64,000 nucleotides of DNA from positions 1 to 64,000 of the forward strand of contig MAAO01000006.1 in NCBI GenBank assembly GCA_002163155.1, read 5' to 3'. Below, piece after piece: positions 9,399 to 18,413 of this stretch (positions are counted from its first letter, which is position 1; each line of letters starts with the position of its first letter). This DNA comes from Halobacteriovorax marinus (GTDB lineage: Bacteria; Bdellovibrionota; Bacteriovoracia; Bacteriovoracales; Bacteriovoracaceae). The translations under genes were made by a program, and so were the position numbers. The notes beneath the pieces were generated by a model. It searched no databases, was not told where the DNA came from, and saw only the letters and a program-made list of their open reading frames with translations.

Positions 9399-10118
9399 GT
9401 CTTTAGCAAAATGGCCTTCAACAATAGTTAATTCAAAAGTATCTTCACCTTTTGAACCTTCCTGAGTCATGGCAGAAACAAAATGTTTTACTAGTTTTTC
9501 ATCAAACTGTGATCCAGAGAATTCTTCTAGTTCACTAAAGGCAACTTCGTAAGGTAAGCCTTTTCGATAGGGTCTAGTAGAAGTCATGGCATCGAATGTA
9601 TCAGCGATGAGAATGATTCTAGAAAAGAGAGGAATATTTTCTCCTTTTAGGCCATCAGGATAACCTCTTCCGTCATATCGTTCATGATGATGTTTTGCAT
9701 AGGTTGCAATATCTTTAAAACAATCGAAATCTTGTAGAATTTCTGCAGTTAAACTTGGATGTGCTTTCATTTTTAGAAATTCATCTTCGGTTAATCTAGC
9801 AGGCTTTAAGAGGACTGCATCAGGAACACCAATTTTTCCAATATCATGAAATAATGCAGACATTTCTAATTCATACATTTCTTCATCGTTTAACCCAAGT
9901 TCCTTACCAAGCGTAACACTGTAGTAGGCAACTCTCATGCTATGTCCATAGGTGTAGTGATCTTTGGCATCGAGTGCTCTTAGCATGCTCTTAACCGCCA
10001 TCTCACACATGTCTCTTTGCTGCTCACGTAATTCTCTAACTTGTTTCACAAGATCAAGCATCGCTACGCTAGCGATCACATTTTGAAGAGAAATTACGTT
10101 GTCTTTCTTTTTGTCCAT
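9390..10118 (-). CDS. HD-GYP domain c-di-GMP phosphodiesterase
   Basis: HD-GYP proteins hydrolyse cyclic di-GMP. The canonical residues are all present: His59 (YGHS), the HD pair His91-Asp92 in FHDIGKIG, HH144-145 with Glu146 and Asp149, and the GYP signature in DGRGYPDG (150-156). A short helical N-terminus of about 45 residues replaces any sensor domain. At 242 aa it is a compact single-domain enzyme, predicted active and cytoplasmic. It is convergent with the hybrid cheA and divergent from the SpoIIE-like gene. Proximity to chemosensory genes suggests a link between the chemosensory output and c-di-GMP, which is inference. Confidence 0.93.
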   Translation of the reverse strand: MDKKKDNVISLQNVIASVAMLDLVKQVRELREQQRDMCEMAVKSMLRALDAKDHYTYGHSMRVAYYSVTLGKELGLNDEEMYELEMSALFHDIGKIGVPDAVLLKPARLTEDEFLKMKAHPSLTAEILQDFDCFKDIATYAKHHHERYDGRGYPDGLKGENIPLFSRIILIADTFDAMTSTRPYRKGLPYEVAFSELEEFSGSQFDEKLVKHFVSAMTQEGSKGEDTFELTIVEGHFAKDAA

Positions 10119-10374
10119 ATTATTTAAACCCGTTGCTTGCTATGCATTAATTTTAATAGCAACCATTAGATTTATCGTAATTTTGACTAAAAACCTTTAG
10201 ATTTTCCTTTGCTTTTAGCAATTTCAGCACTTTATAGAATGAAAGCGAGTTTATTGATTGCCCACTTTCTATGCTTCTTAAGGGGTGTCGCTTCTTAGCG
10301 ATTTTTGCCCTAACTACCCTAAATTACAGATTGTGATACCTTTAAGTTAGCCTAAAAAGATAACTCTCAAAGAA

Positions 10375-11484
10375 GTGATTGATATGAAGAAAGTCGTTGT
10401 TCTCTCCGAAAGCGGAGAATTGAAGAAAACATTCCTAAGCCTTGAAAACCACTATATTTGTGAAGTCATTACTTTCAACTATGAGCAAAGTCATGTTTTT
10501 GAAACGTTACTAAGTGACGATGAGTCTCTCGTGTTGCTCTCAATTGCAAATTGGGAAAATTTCAAAAACTTCTTTGATGTTCACAGAATGAAAATAAATG
10601 GAACGGTGGTCCTTGTGGGGGACAACGAGAGTCTTAACTCTTCGGCGCTTAAGAAATTGTGCGAAGTCGATAGATTTCTAAAAGGTGTAATTAATACTTC
10701 TCTAGATTTTGATATGAATAGGCCTTGGTTTAATCTTCTTATCAACCCTCAGGTTAGTAGTATTGATCAAGAGGATCTAGAGGAAGTTGGAGAGAATTTA
10801 GAGCGAGTTCTTGGAACGGCACTGAATGAACTCAAAAGACTAAAAGAGGTTCATGAGAAGCTTGTTCCCATTAGGGAAGAAAAGTTTAAGGGGTTAAGTG
10901 CCACGAGTAAGTTTGGAGCAGGAGAAAGCGCTGGCGGAGAATTTTTTGATATCCTATCTAATGACCGTGAAGTTCTACTTCTCCTGGCGCGATCGAGATC
11001 TTATCTTGTCTCGAGTATGATCATGTCTGGTTTTGATGAGCTTCGTTCTGCCAAGCACTTTTCAGATGAACTTGTTAATAATTTTTTAAGTAAAGTTCAA
11101 TCAGATGTGGATAGTTCTAAAGTAAATGAAAGTAAGAGAAAACTAGATATCTTATTTCTTAGAGTTGATCTAAAAACTATGAAGGCGCGAACTTGGAAGT
11201 CAGGAGACTCTATACTGCTAAATGACTCTCAGTTAGTGAGTGAGAGCGAGTTCACGATAGAACGAGGCGAAAAGCTGATGATTCTCTCAAGTGGGCTAGT
11301 GGAAAACCAGCCAGGTAAAACTGAACTAGTCTCAAAGTCAGTTGAAAAAAGAAGTAAATCATGTCGTGATATATTGGATGAAGTCTTCTATACTTTAAAA
11401 AGAGAAAAGAATGGAATGTTCTTTTCTCATGATGCAACAATGATAATTTTTGAGGTTGATAAAAATGCAATTCTTCAGATTTAG
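10375..11484 (+). CDS. Degenerate receiver plus SpoIIE/PP2C-like protein
   Basis: The first 120 residues have an alternating strand/helix pattern like a receiver but no Asp phospho-site motif (VVVLSESGE where VDD is expected). The C-terminal part (about 180-365) follows the SpoIIE/RsbU PPM fold: FKGLSATSKFGAGESAGGEFFD, LDILFLRVDLKTM, RGEKLMILSSGLVEN and HDATMIIFEV. Metal-site acidic residues are altered: GGEFFD for GGDFYD, SSGLVE for TDGV-E, and HD for DD. It may be a low-activity or pseudo-phosphatase acting as a binding partner in anti-sigma/anti-anti-sigma style regulation. No STAS or kinase partner is adjacent. Start choice: the upstream in-frame ATG gives MIDMKKVVV; the later ATG at 10384 is an alternative. 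Confidence 0.6.
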   Translation: MIDMKKVVVLSESGELKKTFLSLENHYICEVITFNYEQSHVFETLLSDDESLVLLSIANWENFKNFFDVHRMKINGTVVLVGDNESLNSSALKKLCEVDRFLKGVINTSLDFDMNRPWFNLLINPQVSSIDQEDLEEVGENLERVLGTALNELKRLKEVHEKLVPIREEKFKGLSATSKFGAGESAGGEFFDILSNDREVLLLLARSRSYLVSSMIMSGFDELRSAKHFSDELVNNFLSKVQSDVDSSKVNESKRKLDILFLRVDLKTMKARTWKSGDSILLNDSQLVSESEFTIERGEKLMILSSGLVENQPGKTELVSKSVEKRSKSCRDILDEVFYTLKREKNGMFFSHDATMIIFEVDKNAILQI

Positions 11485-12082
11485 TTTTTTATTTTTTCTT
11501 TTAGTTTCTCAAACTTTTGCAACCTCAATGTTCTCTGATATGGAGTGCCTTCGTGGAAACTTTGATTCAAAAGTTGAGCATAAATCTGCACCTTTTGGTC
11601 TCTCCAAGAAGATATTAACTTTAAATAAAGAGGACTGTATCATTACTGTTTCACACGAAAAAATGAAGTTCTTAAAGAACAATTGGGTGATTGATGTTTG
11701 TAGGGGACCGGTTCACATAAAAAAAACTGATGGTGCTGTTGAGGTTCTCAAAAGAGCAGATGGTTGTAGTGCAGGGTCAAGTAAGTACTGTAAAGAGTTA
11801 AAGAACCTTGAGACTATTTTGCAAGATGATGGACTTATTTTTGCTGATGGAGAAAAAGAAAATATTTCTACAGAGCATGGAAAGATTTATTGCTCTTATC
11901 TTTTAGTAAAGAAGTATCTAAGAGATGGTTTTATTTTTAATAGAGGAAAAGAATATTCAGGTGTTTTAGTCGCCAGTAAAATTAAGAAAGTTGCTCCGGT
12001 TATTTCAACACCTAATAACCCTGTTAATCCTGTTAATGGAGAAGAACAGGTCCCCGCTAATGATGGACCTGCTGATTTTTAG
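11465..12082 (+). CDS. Hypothetical secreted Cys-rich protein
   Basis: The ATG at 11465 gives a clear Sec signal peptide (MQFFRFSFLFFLLVSQTFA, cleavage after A-x-A-like TFA). An in-frame ATG five codons upstream is less likely because it adds charged residues before the signal. The mature part has at least seven cysteines, including CSAGSSKYC, consistent with disulfides in the periplasm or outside the cell. The last 25 residues are rich in Pro, Asn and acidic residues. It overlaps the preceding SpoIIE-like gene by 20 bp, so they are likely cotranscribed. Function is not recognised. Confidence 0.65.
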   Translation: MQFFRFSFLFFLLVSQTFATSMFSDMECLRGNFDSKVEHKSAPFGLSKKILTLNKEDCIITVSHEKMKFLKNNWVIDVCRGPVHIKKTDGAVEVLKRADGCSAGSSKYCKELKNLETILQDDGLIFADGEKENISTEHGKIYCSYLLVKKYLRDGFIFNRGKEYSGVLVASKIKKVAPVISTPNNPVNPVNGEEQVPANDGPADF

Positions 12083-12084
12083 TA

Positions 12085-13254
12085 CTACTTAACGGCCTTG
12101 AAAGTCCTTTCAAGGTCGGCAATAAGATCATCAACGTTTTCAATACCTACTGACAATCTAATTAAATTATCCTTTATACCAAGCTCTTCTCTTATCTTCT
12201 TAGGAATAGAGGCGTGAGTCATGATGGCAGGATGTTCAATTAAACTTTCAACTCCACCTAAACTTTCAGCTAGAGCGAACATTTCAATTTTAGAAAGAAA
12301 CTTCTTCGATTTTTTTACATCACCTTTTAAGAAAAATGTAATCATTCCACCAAAACCAGACATTTGTTTCTTGGCTGTTTTGTGTTGAGGATGACTTTTA
12401 AGTCCAGGGTAAACAACGCTTTCTACCATTGCGTGAGTCTCTAACCATTTTGCAATTTTCATGGCATTCTTTTGGTGAGCTTCCATGCGGATAGCAAGTG
12501 TTTTAAGGCCCCTGAGGATTAGCCAAGAGTCAAAAGGTGACATACATGGACCAATAGAGTTTTGTAGCGTCCAAAGCTTTGTATACATCTTTTTATCGTT
12601 GAGCATTAGTGCTCCACCAATAACATCACTATGACCATTTATATACTTAGACATAGAGTGGAGAACGATATCAGCTCCCAAATCAAGTGGGTTTTGAAAG
12701 TAAGGACTCATGAAAGTGTTATCCACAAGAGTTTTTACTTTATACTTCTTAGCTACTGTTGCAACTTTAGCAATATCCGTAATTTTTAATAACGGATTGG
12801 TTGGAGTTTCTAACCAAAGAAAACTAGGCTTATGTTCTTTAATGGCGGCTTCAACAACTTTTGCATCTGTCGTATTAATAAAAATATAATTGTGAAGAGA
12901 ATTAAAAACGGTAGTGAACTGTCTATAAGTTCCACCGTAAACATCATCTCCACAGAGAATCGTAGATCCTGCTGGAAGAGCATGCATTACAAGCATTGAT
13001 GCTGAAAGACCACTGGCCGTAACAAGGGCATGCTTCGCATTTTCAAGAGAAGCGAGACACTCCTCTAATCTTGTTCTGGTTGGGTTATGAGACCTTGTGT
13101 ACTCATAACCTTTATGAACTCCAGGGCTCTCTTGCACGTAAGTAGAAGTTTGATAAATTGGAGGCATGATGGCGCCAGTTTCTTTATCAGGGTGTCCACC
13201 TACGTGAATGACCTTTGAGGCAATATCAAGTTGATCTAACAACGCTTTCTTCAC
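12085..13254 (-). CDS. Cystathionine gamma-lyase/gamma-synthase family PLP enzyme
   Basis: This is a Cys/Met metabolism PLP enzyme of fold type I. The PLP Lys203 lies in HSMSKYINGHSD, with the cofactor Asp178 in LVDNTF, and YEYTRSHNPTR near residue 50 binds the phosphate of the neighbouring subunit. Length (389 aa) is normal. Sequence alone does not separate gamma-lyase from gamma-synthase or beta-lyase, but the upstream cystathionine beta-synthase favours gamma-lyase and reverse transsulfuration from homocysteine to cysteine. The start codon is GTG and overlaps the cystathionine beta-synthase stop by one base (TAGTG), a sign of translational coupling. Confidence 0.9.
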   Translation of the reverse strand: MKKALLDQLDIASKVIHVGGHPDKETGAIMPPIYQTSTYVQESPGVHKGYEYTRSHNPTRTRLEECLASLENAKHALVTASGLSASMLVMHALPAGSTILCGDDVYGGTYRQFTTVFNSLHNYIFINTTDAKVVEAAIKEHKPSFLWLETPTNPLLKITDIAKVATVAKKYKVKTLVDNTFMSPYFQNPLDLGADIVLHSMSKYINGHSDVIGGALMLNDKKMYTKLWTLQNSIGPCMSPFDSWLILRGLKTLAIRMEAHQKNAMKIAKWLETHAMVESVVYPGLKSHPQHKTAKKQMSGFGGMITFFLKGDVKKSKKFLSKIEMFALAESLGGVESLIEHPAIMTHASIPKKIREELGIKDNLIRLSVGIENVDDLIADLERTFKAVK

Positions 13255-14636
13255 TAGCTATTTCCTTTCTTAGAAAAGTATTGAAGAATATCGATCTCAG
13301 TAATGATATTTTTTAGTTTCCCTTCTTCAGTAATGAATACAACTTCTTTATTAAGAAGAGCATCTCCAACAGTTTCAAGTAACTCATTGGTATCAACTAC
13401 TCTAAACTTGTTAGAAGTTGCTAAAGAAATATTGTCATCTCTTTGGAACTCGCCCATAAGTACAGGTCTTACAAGATTTTTTTCAGTGATTAAACCAACA
13501 ATCTCTTGTTGGCCATTAAGGACTGGAAGTTGAGAGATACCTTTCTTATCTAAGATCTCAATGGCCTCTCCAATAGTTGAAACGTCACTGATAGTGTGAA
13601 CACTCCCTTTCTTACCTAGGTCTTTTAATACATCTTTGATTTGTACATTAAATGAAGAGTCTAAGTAACCATTGTCACTCATCCAATCATCGTTATAGAT
13701 TTTTGAGGCGTATCTATTTCCTGAATCATGAAGAAGAATTAAAATTTTCTTCTTAGTCTTTTGTTTCTTGGCGTACTTTAAAGCACCACAAATAGCAGCT
13801 CCTGCAGAACCACCGGCGTAGATACCTTCTTCTTTTAAAAGTCTTCTTGTCATAATAAAACTTTCTTTGTCACCAACAACTTCGAAGTCATCGATCATAT
13901 CAAAGTCATAGTTCCCTGGAATGAAGTCTTCTCCAACACCTTCAAGCACATATGACTTCGCTTCACCGATTTCACCAGTCTTCTTGTAATGAGCAATAAT
14001 AGAACCCACACAATCAATTCCAACGATTTCTACGTTAGGCATTTTCTCTTTGAAGTATTTTCCACAACCTGAAATTGTTCCACCTGTACCAACTCCTGCA
14101 ATGAAGACATCGAAGTCTCCTTGAGTTTGTTCGAACATTTCTGGTGCTGTCCAAGTATAGTGAGTATTTCTGTTATGAAGGTTGTCGTACTGATTCACGT
14201 AGAAAGAGTTTGGAATTGTGTCAGCGAGTCTTTTAGAAACACTGTAGTAAGATCTTGGATCTTCAGGCTCAACGTTTGTAGGACAAACAACGACTTTAGC
14301 GCCAAATGATCTTAAGTTATCAATTTTTTCTTGAGACTGTTTATCGGCGAGAACAAAAATACATTTGTAACCATAAACTGCTGCCCACATGGCAAGCCCA
14401 ACACCTGTATTTCCTGAAGTCCCTTCAATAATAGTTCCTCCAGGCTTTAGATCACCGTCGATAACGGCTTGATCAAGCATGTAAGCTCCAATTCTATCTT
14501 TGGTAGAGCCTCCTGGATTCATAAACTCTAATTTAACATAAATGTCTGATTCAACATCATTGGCCAGTTTGTTTAACTTAACAATTGGAGTGTTTCCAAT
14601 CGCTTCAAGAACATTAGCTTTAGCGCCTTTCATCAT
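13254..14636 (-). CDS. Cystathionine beta-synthase with C-terminal CBS domain pair
   Basis: It condenses serine and homocysteine to cystathionine. The fold-type II PLP domain (about 1-330) has Lys46 in NPGGSTKDR, the substrate loop TSGNTG and the phosphate-binding GTGGTISG. Residues about 335-455 form two CBS motifs (Bateman module) that bind adenosyl ligands such as SAM in related enzymes. Unlike vertebrate enzymes there is no heme-binding N-terminal extension. It lies 11 bases after the glutamate-cysteine ligase gene and is coupled to the gamma-lyase gene, giving a cysteine-to-glutathione pathway. Cysteine synthase (CysK) is excluded by the Bateman module and neighbour gene rather than by the catalytic motifs. 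Confidence 0.92.
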   Translation of the reverse strand: MMKGAKANVLEAIGNTPIVKLNKLANDVESDIYVKLEFMNPGGSTKDRIGAYMLDQAVIDGDLKPGGTIIEGTSGNTGVGLAMWAAVYGYKCIFVLADKQSQEKIDNLRSFGAKVVVCPTNVEPEDPRSYYSVSKRLADTIPNSFYVNQYDNLHNRNTHYTWTAPEMFEQTQGDFDVFIAGVGTGGTISGCGKYFKEKMPNVEIVGIDCVGSIIAHYKKTGEIGEAKSYVLEGVGEDFIPGNYDFDMIDDFEVVGDKESFIMTRRLLKEEGIYAGGSAGAAICGALKYAKKQKTKKKILILLHDSGNRYASKIYNDDWMSDNGYLDSSFNVQIKDVLKDLGKKGSVHTISDVSTIGEAIEILDKKGISQLPVLNGQQEIVGLITEKNLVRPVLMGEFQRDDNISLATSNKFRVVDTNELLETVGDALLNKEVVFITEEGKLKNIITEIDILQYFSKKGNS

Positions 14637-14647
14637 ATTAATTCTCC

Positions 14648-15865
14648 TTATTTTAAAACTTCTTTTATTTCTAATGTACTGGCAAGTGTCGCAAGTCTAG
14701 CAACTACTGTGTACATACATTCTTTTGCTTTATGGTCTTGGTTTTGACGAATTTCACTTATGCAAAACTTTCTAAAAACCATGCCTCGGCTATTTAAATT
14801 TCCGTCAGCATCTTTTTCACTATTGGCACGCATAAAGCCACCAACACTCTTCCCGTTGATTAGGTAGATGGCCACCTCAGCAGGCATGTCATCATATTGA
14901 AGAATTGTTTCAACACCTTCCTGAATAAGGAGAGAAGTGAATTTTATTTTATTCTTCCCTACATCCATTTTATTTCTAGCTTTTCTATTCATAGTGATGA
15001 TCTCTTCACCTGAACTTACTACGCTAATGCCCATTCCATAAGTTCCCTTAGAAGCTTTAACAAAAATCTTCTTGTCTTCAGGAAGTTGAACTTTTAGATC
15101 ATCGACAGCTTTTCCTAATCTTTCTAATCCTTGTTTTGAAGAAAAATCTACATCTTCTACAGCTGTAAATTTCGCCTGAAGAAGGTCAGGGTTTATTGAA
15201 AACTCTTCTGCAAAACTTTGAACAACTTCATTATAAAAAGAGAAATGTTTATTCTTTTGTCTGGCAAACCAACCAATATGTGGAACAGGAGTTACTGGTG
15301 TGTGAACACCATCCCAATCAATATCAATGGGATCTGATTGATCATTATTTAAAACGACTAAATCAATCAACTCATTATGAGCGTGGATTCTTCCATCTTC
15401 GATTTTAGCTTTTGCTATCTCTATATCGAACTTCGAATGTGAGATTAAATTAAGAGTCTCATTGTTTTCAAAGAGATTATTGTCAAAAGACAAGAAGAGG
15501 ACTTCAAAACCTGCGTCGCGGATAAGCTTCCCAAGCATGGCCAAGTTATCAAGATAGAATAAGTTCTTTGTATGAGACTCAGGAATAATTCCGATCGTTT
15601 TAGCTTCGGGAGATATCTCTTTTAAAGTACTTTCAAAAACTTCTGTAGCGTAATCAAGATCCAAGGCACAGAGATTATTAAATCCTGCTGGATACATATT
15701 GTGATCTACTGGAGCAATTTTAGTTTTGCTCTCTCTAATATCTACGCTTGAATAAATGGGAGTGAAGTCTTTTTCAAATTTTGAATCAATGTACTTATTA
15801 ATGGAATTCCAATTTTCTGTAACAAAGTTTTCAAAATCATTTTTAGAATTAATTTGATATGTCAT
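14648..15865 (-). CDS. gshA: Glutamate-cysteine ligase, GshA of the Acidithiobacillus/proteobacterial type
   Basis: It makes gamma-glutamylcysteine, the first step of glutathione synthesis. The protein resembles the GshA family typified by Acidithiobacillus ferrooxidans (Pfam GshA), not the E. coli type: recognisable segments are MYPAGFNNLC near 57, the long FVKASKGTYGMGI near 280 and GGFMRAN with RGMVFRKFC towards the C-terminus, an ATP-grasp-like arrangement. Length 405 aa is close to that family. It lies 10 bases downstream of the ArsA-like gene and 11 upstream of the cystathionine beta-synthase gene, so one operon is likely. The glutathione synthetase gene gshB is not in this window. Confidence 0.82.
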   Translation of the reverse strand: MTYQINSKNDFENFVTENWNSINKYIDSKFEKDFTPIYSSVDIRESKTKIAPVDHNMYPAGFNNLCALDLDYATEVFESTLKEISPEAKTIGIIPESHTKNLFYLDNLAMLGKLIRDAGFEVLFLSFDNNLFENNETLNLISHSKFDIEIAKAKIEDGRIHAHNELIDLVVLNNDQSDPIDIDWDGVHTPVTPVPHIGWFARQKNKHFSFYNEVVQSFAEEFSINPDLLQAKFTAVEDVDFSSKQGLERLGKAVDDLKVQLPEDKKIFVKASKGTYGMGISVVSSGEEIITMNRKARNKMDVGKNKIKFTSLLIQEGVETILQYDDMPAEVAIYLINGKSVGGFMRANSEKDADGNLNSRGMVFRKFCISEIRQNQDHKAKECMYTVVARLATLASTLEIKEVLK

Positions 15866-15875
15866 TTTACTACTC

Positions 15876-16928
15876 CTAGGTAAGAAGTAGGTTCCATCCT
15901 TCAGCCAGATCCGTCACGTGTTCCTTAGGTTCAGCTGCCAGAATTTCGGAAAATTCTAGGACTTTTTTAAAGTTCTTACCTGCGAATACTTTTAACTCAT
16001 TTTCCCTCGTGAGCATAGTGGATTTGAGTATTTTTAGGTCCTTGTCTATGGGATGCCAGTTATCTAAAAAAGGCTTTAGACATTTATTTACAGCGAGAAA
16101 ATTGTCGCCATGCATAAACTTTTGAGCATCTTGTAATAAACTCATGGCCTCTCCAACTTTGTGGTGTTCTGCCGAAGTGACAAGGAACCAATTGGAGAAT
16201 TCTTTCTTTCTTAACTCTTTTTGAAAGTCGATGGCCGAAGTGAAGTGTTCTCGGCACTTATAGAGAAAGCCAACAGCATCAATGAAAATATCAACAAAAT
16301 CTCCTCCGGTGACCTTTTCTAGGTAACTTAGGAGCTTTTTAATTCCCGAAGAAACGATCTTACCAAAGAGCTTCTTTGGAGCTGAGTCGCCAGTTACTTT
16401 CTTACCTAGATATTTAAAAATTTCAACGAAACTCTTATCAAAGAAGTTCTCAATCTTCTTTGTTGCTTCTAAGAAATCAATAAAGTGTTTTCCAGGAGGA
16501 GTATCTAAGACAATTGTATCGTAGTTTCCATTTTCTAAATGAAATTGAACCTCAAGAACGGCCATAATTTCATTCATTCCACCGTAAGGTTTGGTTAAAA
16601 CTTTGAGAATTCTATTGTCCAATTCATCTTCAAGTCCTTCTGCTTTCCCTATTCTCTCTAATGTCTTAGAAGGGGAGAGAAGAAGAGCATCAAAAGATTC
16701 AGATTTTGAGACTTCTGCAAAACTTTTTGTCTCAATAGAAATAATATTTCCTGAGTCACTATCGTGGAGACCAAGAACTTGTTTTAATCGTTTAGCCGGA
16801 TCAATAGTTATGAGGAGAACTTTATAACCTTGGCTAGAAAGAGCTATGGCCCGTGAAGTGGCAAGGGTTGTTTTTCCTACACCACCTGTTCCACAGAAGA
16901 TTTCAACTTTCTTATTAGGTATACTCAT
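15876..16928 (-). CDS. ArsA/Get3-like ATPase, long paralog
   Basis: A SIMIBI-class P-loop ATPase with deviant Walker A motif CGTGGVGKTT (about 12-21), IDPAKRL after switch I (about 42) and VLDTPPGKH (about 140), as in ArsA and Get3. The length of 350 aa corresponds to one ArsA half. The paired metal-binding cysteines of E. coli ArsA cannot be matched with confidence, so arsenite transport should not be assumed; no arsB, arsC or arsR is nearby. In deltaproteobacteria-like genomes such genes often occur as adjacent pairs of unproven function. The start overlaps the stop of the shorter paralog by 4 bases (ATGA). Confidence 0.85.
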   Translation of the reverse strand: MSIPNKKVEIFCGTGGVGKTTLATSRAIALSSQGYKVLLITIDPAKRLKQVLGLHDSDSGNIISIETKSFAEVSKSESFDALLLSPSKTLERIGKAEGLEDELDNRILKVLTKPYGGMNEIMAVLEVQFHLENGNYDTIVLDTPPGKHFIDFLEATKKIENFFDKSFVEIFKYLGKKVTGDSAPKKLFGKIVSSGIKKLLSYLEKVTGGDFVDIFIDAVGFLYKCREHFTSAIDFQKELRKKEFSNWFLVTSAEHHKVGEAMSLLQDAQKFMHGDNFLAVNKCLKPFLDNWHPIDKDLKILKSTMLTRENELKVFAGKNFKKVLEFSEILAAEPKEHVTDLAEGWNLLLT

Positions 16929-17716
16929 ATTAGTTTCTCAACTTTTTCATTAACGAGATCGAGAATAACTTCTTGAAATGTCTCTCCTAGAGAGTGAGAC
17001 ATTTGAAAATTAACTACATCTTTAAATTCTTCTAGTACCGACTCTTCTAACTTCTTCTTAGTATCTAAGAAGTAAGGCAGCTCTTCTCCTAGCTCTAAAA
17101 TAGGTGAGAGACAGTCGTTTACAACCACATGCGTATTTTTAAAAGCAAGGTCTTGTAGATGTTCTTTCACTTCGTTGGCCTCGTTAAGGGCCATCTTAGT
17201 CGGAAGAGAAGTAATATATGTTTTAAGAGTATTTTCACCATATATAAATCTATGCATTTTATTAATATCACTCACAATCAAACCTGAGCCAAAAATCTCT
17301 TTGAAATTATGCGAAGACTCAAACATTGTAAGAGCATGCCCACTTGAAGGTGAGTCTAGTACAATAGTGAGTTCGGGATCACTTTCTAAGAGGTCAATAA
17401 TATGGCCAAGTAGGATCATGTGACCAAGACCGGGTATCATATTAAAAAGAGATTTAAAAAATGGAGTTTTCATAACCCAGGTGGCAATCAACTCTGATCC
17501 GAGTTTACCGGCCATATACTTTCGAGCAGACTCTATAAGGTCAAAATGAATAGATGGTATATTAAGTTCAGAACAGAGATCTACCTGTTCTTCTTGATCA
17601 AAGCTATTATAGAGAACTTTTTGACCTTTAGCTGAAAGATTTTTTGCTAGAGCAAGGGATAGAGAAGTTTTTCCAACTCCTCCTTTTCCTGTCACAATAT
17701 AAAGACGGTGATTCAT
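16925..17716 (-). CDS. ArsA/Get3-like ATPase, short paralog
   Basis: The N-terminus has the deviant Walker A VTGKGGVGKTS (about 8-18), then FDQEEQVDL in the switch I region and VLDSPSSGHAL near residue 120 corresponding to DTPPxGH of the family. At 263 aa it is shorter than the downstream paralog. The two genes overlap by 4 bases and probably encode a heterodimer, as the two halves of ArsA do; this is inference. It starts 2 bases after the end of the upstream barrel-protein gene, so cotranscription is possible. Confidence 0.82.
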   Translation of the reverse strand: MNHRLYIVTGKGGVGKTSLSLALAKNLSAKGQKVLYNSFDQEEQVDLCSELNIPSIHFDLIESARKYMAGKLGSELIATWVMKTPFFKSLFNMIPGLGHMILLGHIIDLLESDPELTIVLDSPSSGHALTMFESSHNFKEIFGSGLIVSDINKMHRFIYGENTLKTYITSLPTKMALNEANEVKEHLQDLAFKNTHVVVNDCLSPILELGEELPYFLDTKKKLEESVLEEFKDVVNFQMSHSLGETFQEVILDLVNEKVEKLI

Positions 17717-17717
17717 G

Positions 17718-18371
17718 CTAGAAAGTATAGAAAGTGTTCATCATTAATTTAAAATAAGAACCTTCCACTTCCGGTTGAGCATCTTGCTTTACATCAAATG
17801 GGTTGTGATAAGTGGCCATGACTCCAACAGTAAATTTATCATTAAGCCTTAAATCTGCACCCGCTCCTAAATGAAAACCAAAAGTGAGTTTGGTTTTAGA
17901 AGTCACTAGTTGTCCATCAATCAAACGTCTAGTCTTTGGTTGATAGAAACCAAAACCACCCATTCCAAAAGGAGAGAAGTTATCAAATTGAAAAGTCTTC
18001 GCCTTGATTCCAAGAGCAAGACCAGTAATTTGTGAATATTGGTTATTCAATTTATGCTTTGATGAATGAAAGTTAGCAATGAAATCAAATGAATGACTTG
18101 CAGAGTAGTTATAAAATAAATCCCAAGTAATTTTATCATCACCTAAGTCTGAAAAATCACTCATTAGGAATGTTTGGCCAATACCAATTCCTATACTGTG
18201 CCTATTAAGTGGACTCGTATTTCTCGATTGAGGAATAACGGGCTCAACTTTCTTGGCCTTAGTGTCTGATGTGAGATTTTTTATTGTGTCTTTTGCTTGA
18301 GAATTAAAACCTGTCGCTATTAGTACGACAGGTATTAAGTATTTTAGAATTGTATTTAATTTTTTGATCAT
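17718..18371 (-). CDS. Outer-membrane beta-barrel protein
   Basis: A Sec signal peptide (residues 1-26, ending FNSQA) precedes a linker and about 150 residues of alternating amphipathic strands (IGIGIGQTFL, FGMGGFGFYQP, GFHLGAGADLRLNDKFTVGVMATYHNP) ending in an aromatic residue (FYTF), as expected for a small eight-stranded OmpA/OmpW-like barrel assembled by BAM. No specific family is recognised. It is followed after 2 bases by the ArsA-like pair. Confidence 0.75.
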   Translation of the reverse strand: MIKKLNTILKYLIPVVLIATGFNSQAKDTIKNLTSDTKAKKVEPVIPQSRNTSPLNRHSIGIGIGQTFLMSDFSDLGDDKITWDLFYNYSASHSFDFIANFHSSKHKLNNQYSQITGLALGIKAKTFQFDNFSPFGMGGFGFYQPKTRRLIDGQLVTSKTKLTFGFHLGAGADLRLNDKFTVGVMATYHNPFDVKQDAQPEVEGSYFKLMMNTFYTF

Positions 18372-18387
18372 TTTAGTCTCTAAACTT

Positions 18388-18410
18388 AAGGGGGAGTATT
18401 GTACCCCCTT
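18388..18410. terminator. Hairpin between PhaR-like gene and barrel gene
   Basis: A 7-bp G/C-rich inverted repeat, AAGGGGG and CCCCCTT, with a 9-base loop lies in the 42-bp gap on the minus-strand transcript. No long U tract follows, so it may be an attenuator or RNA-end stabiliser rather than a strong terminator. Confidence 0.45.
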
Positions 18411-18413
18411 ATA

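Noticed and set aside
12097-12116. Palindrome CCTTGAAAG/CTTTCAAGG at the end of the cystathionine lyase gene
   Set aside because: It lies inside the coding end with a 2-base loop; probably chance, with no T run after it.
15876-17716. Arsenic resistance operon
   Set aside because: No arsB, arsC, arsR or arsD nearby and no clear metal-site cysteines, so ArsA-like is a family label only.
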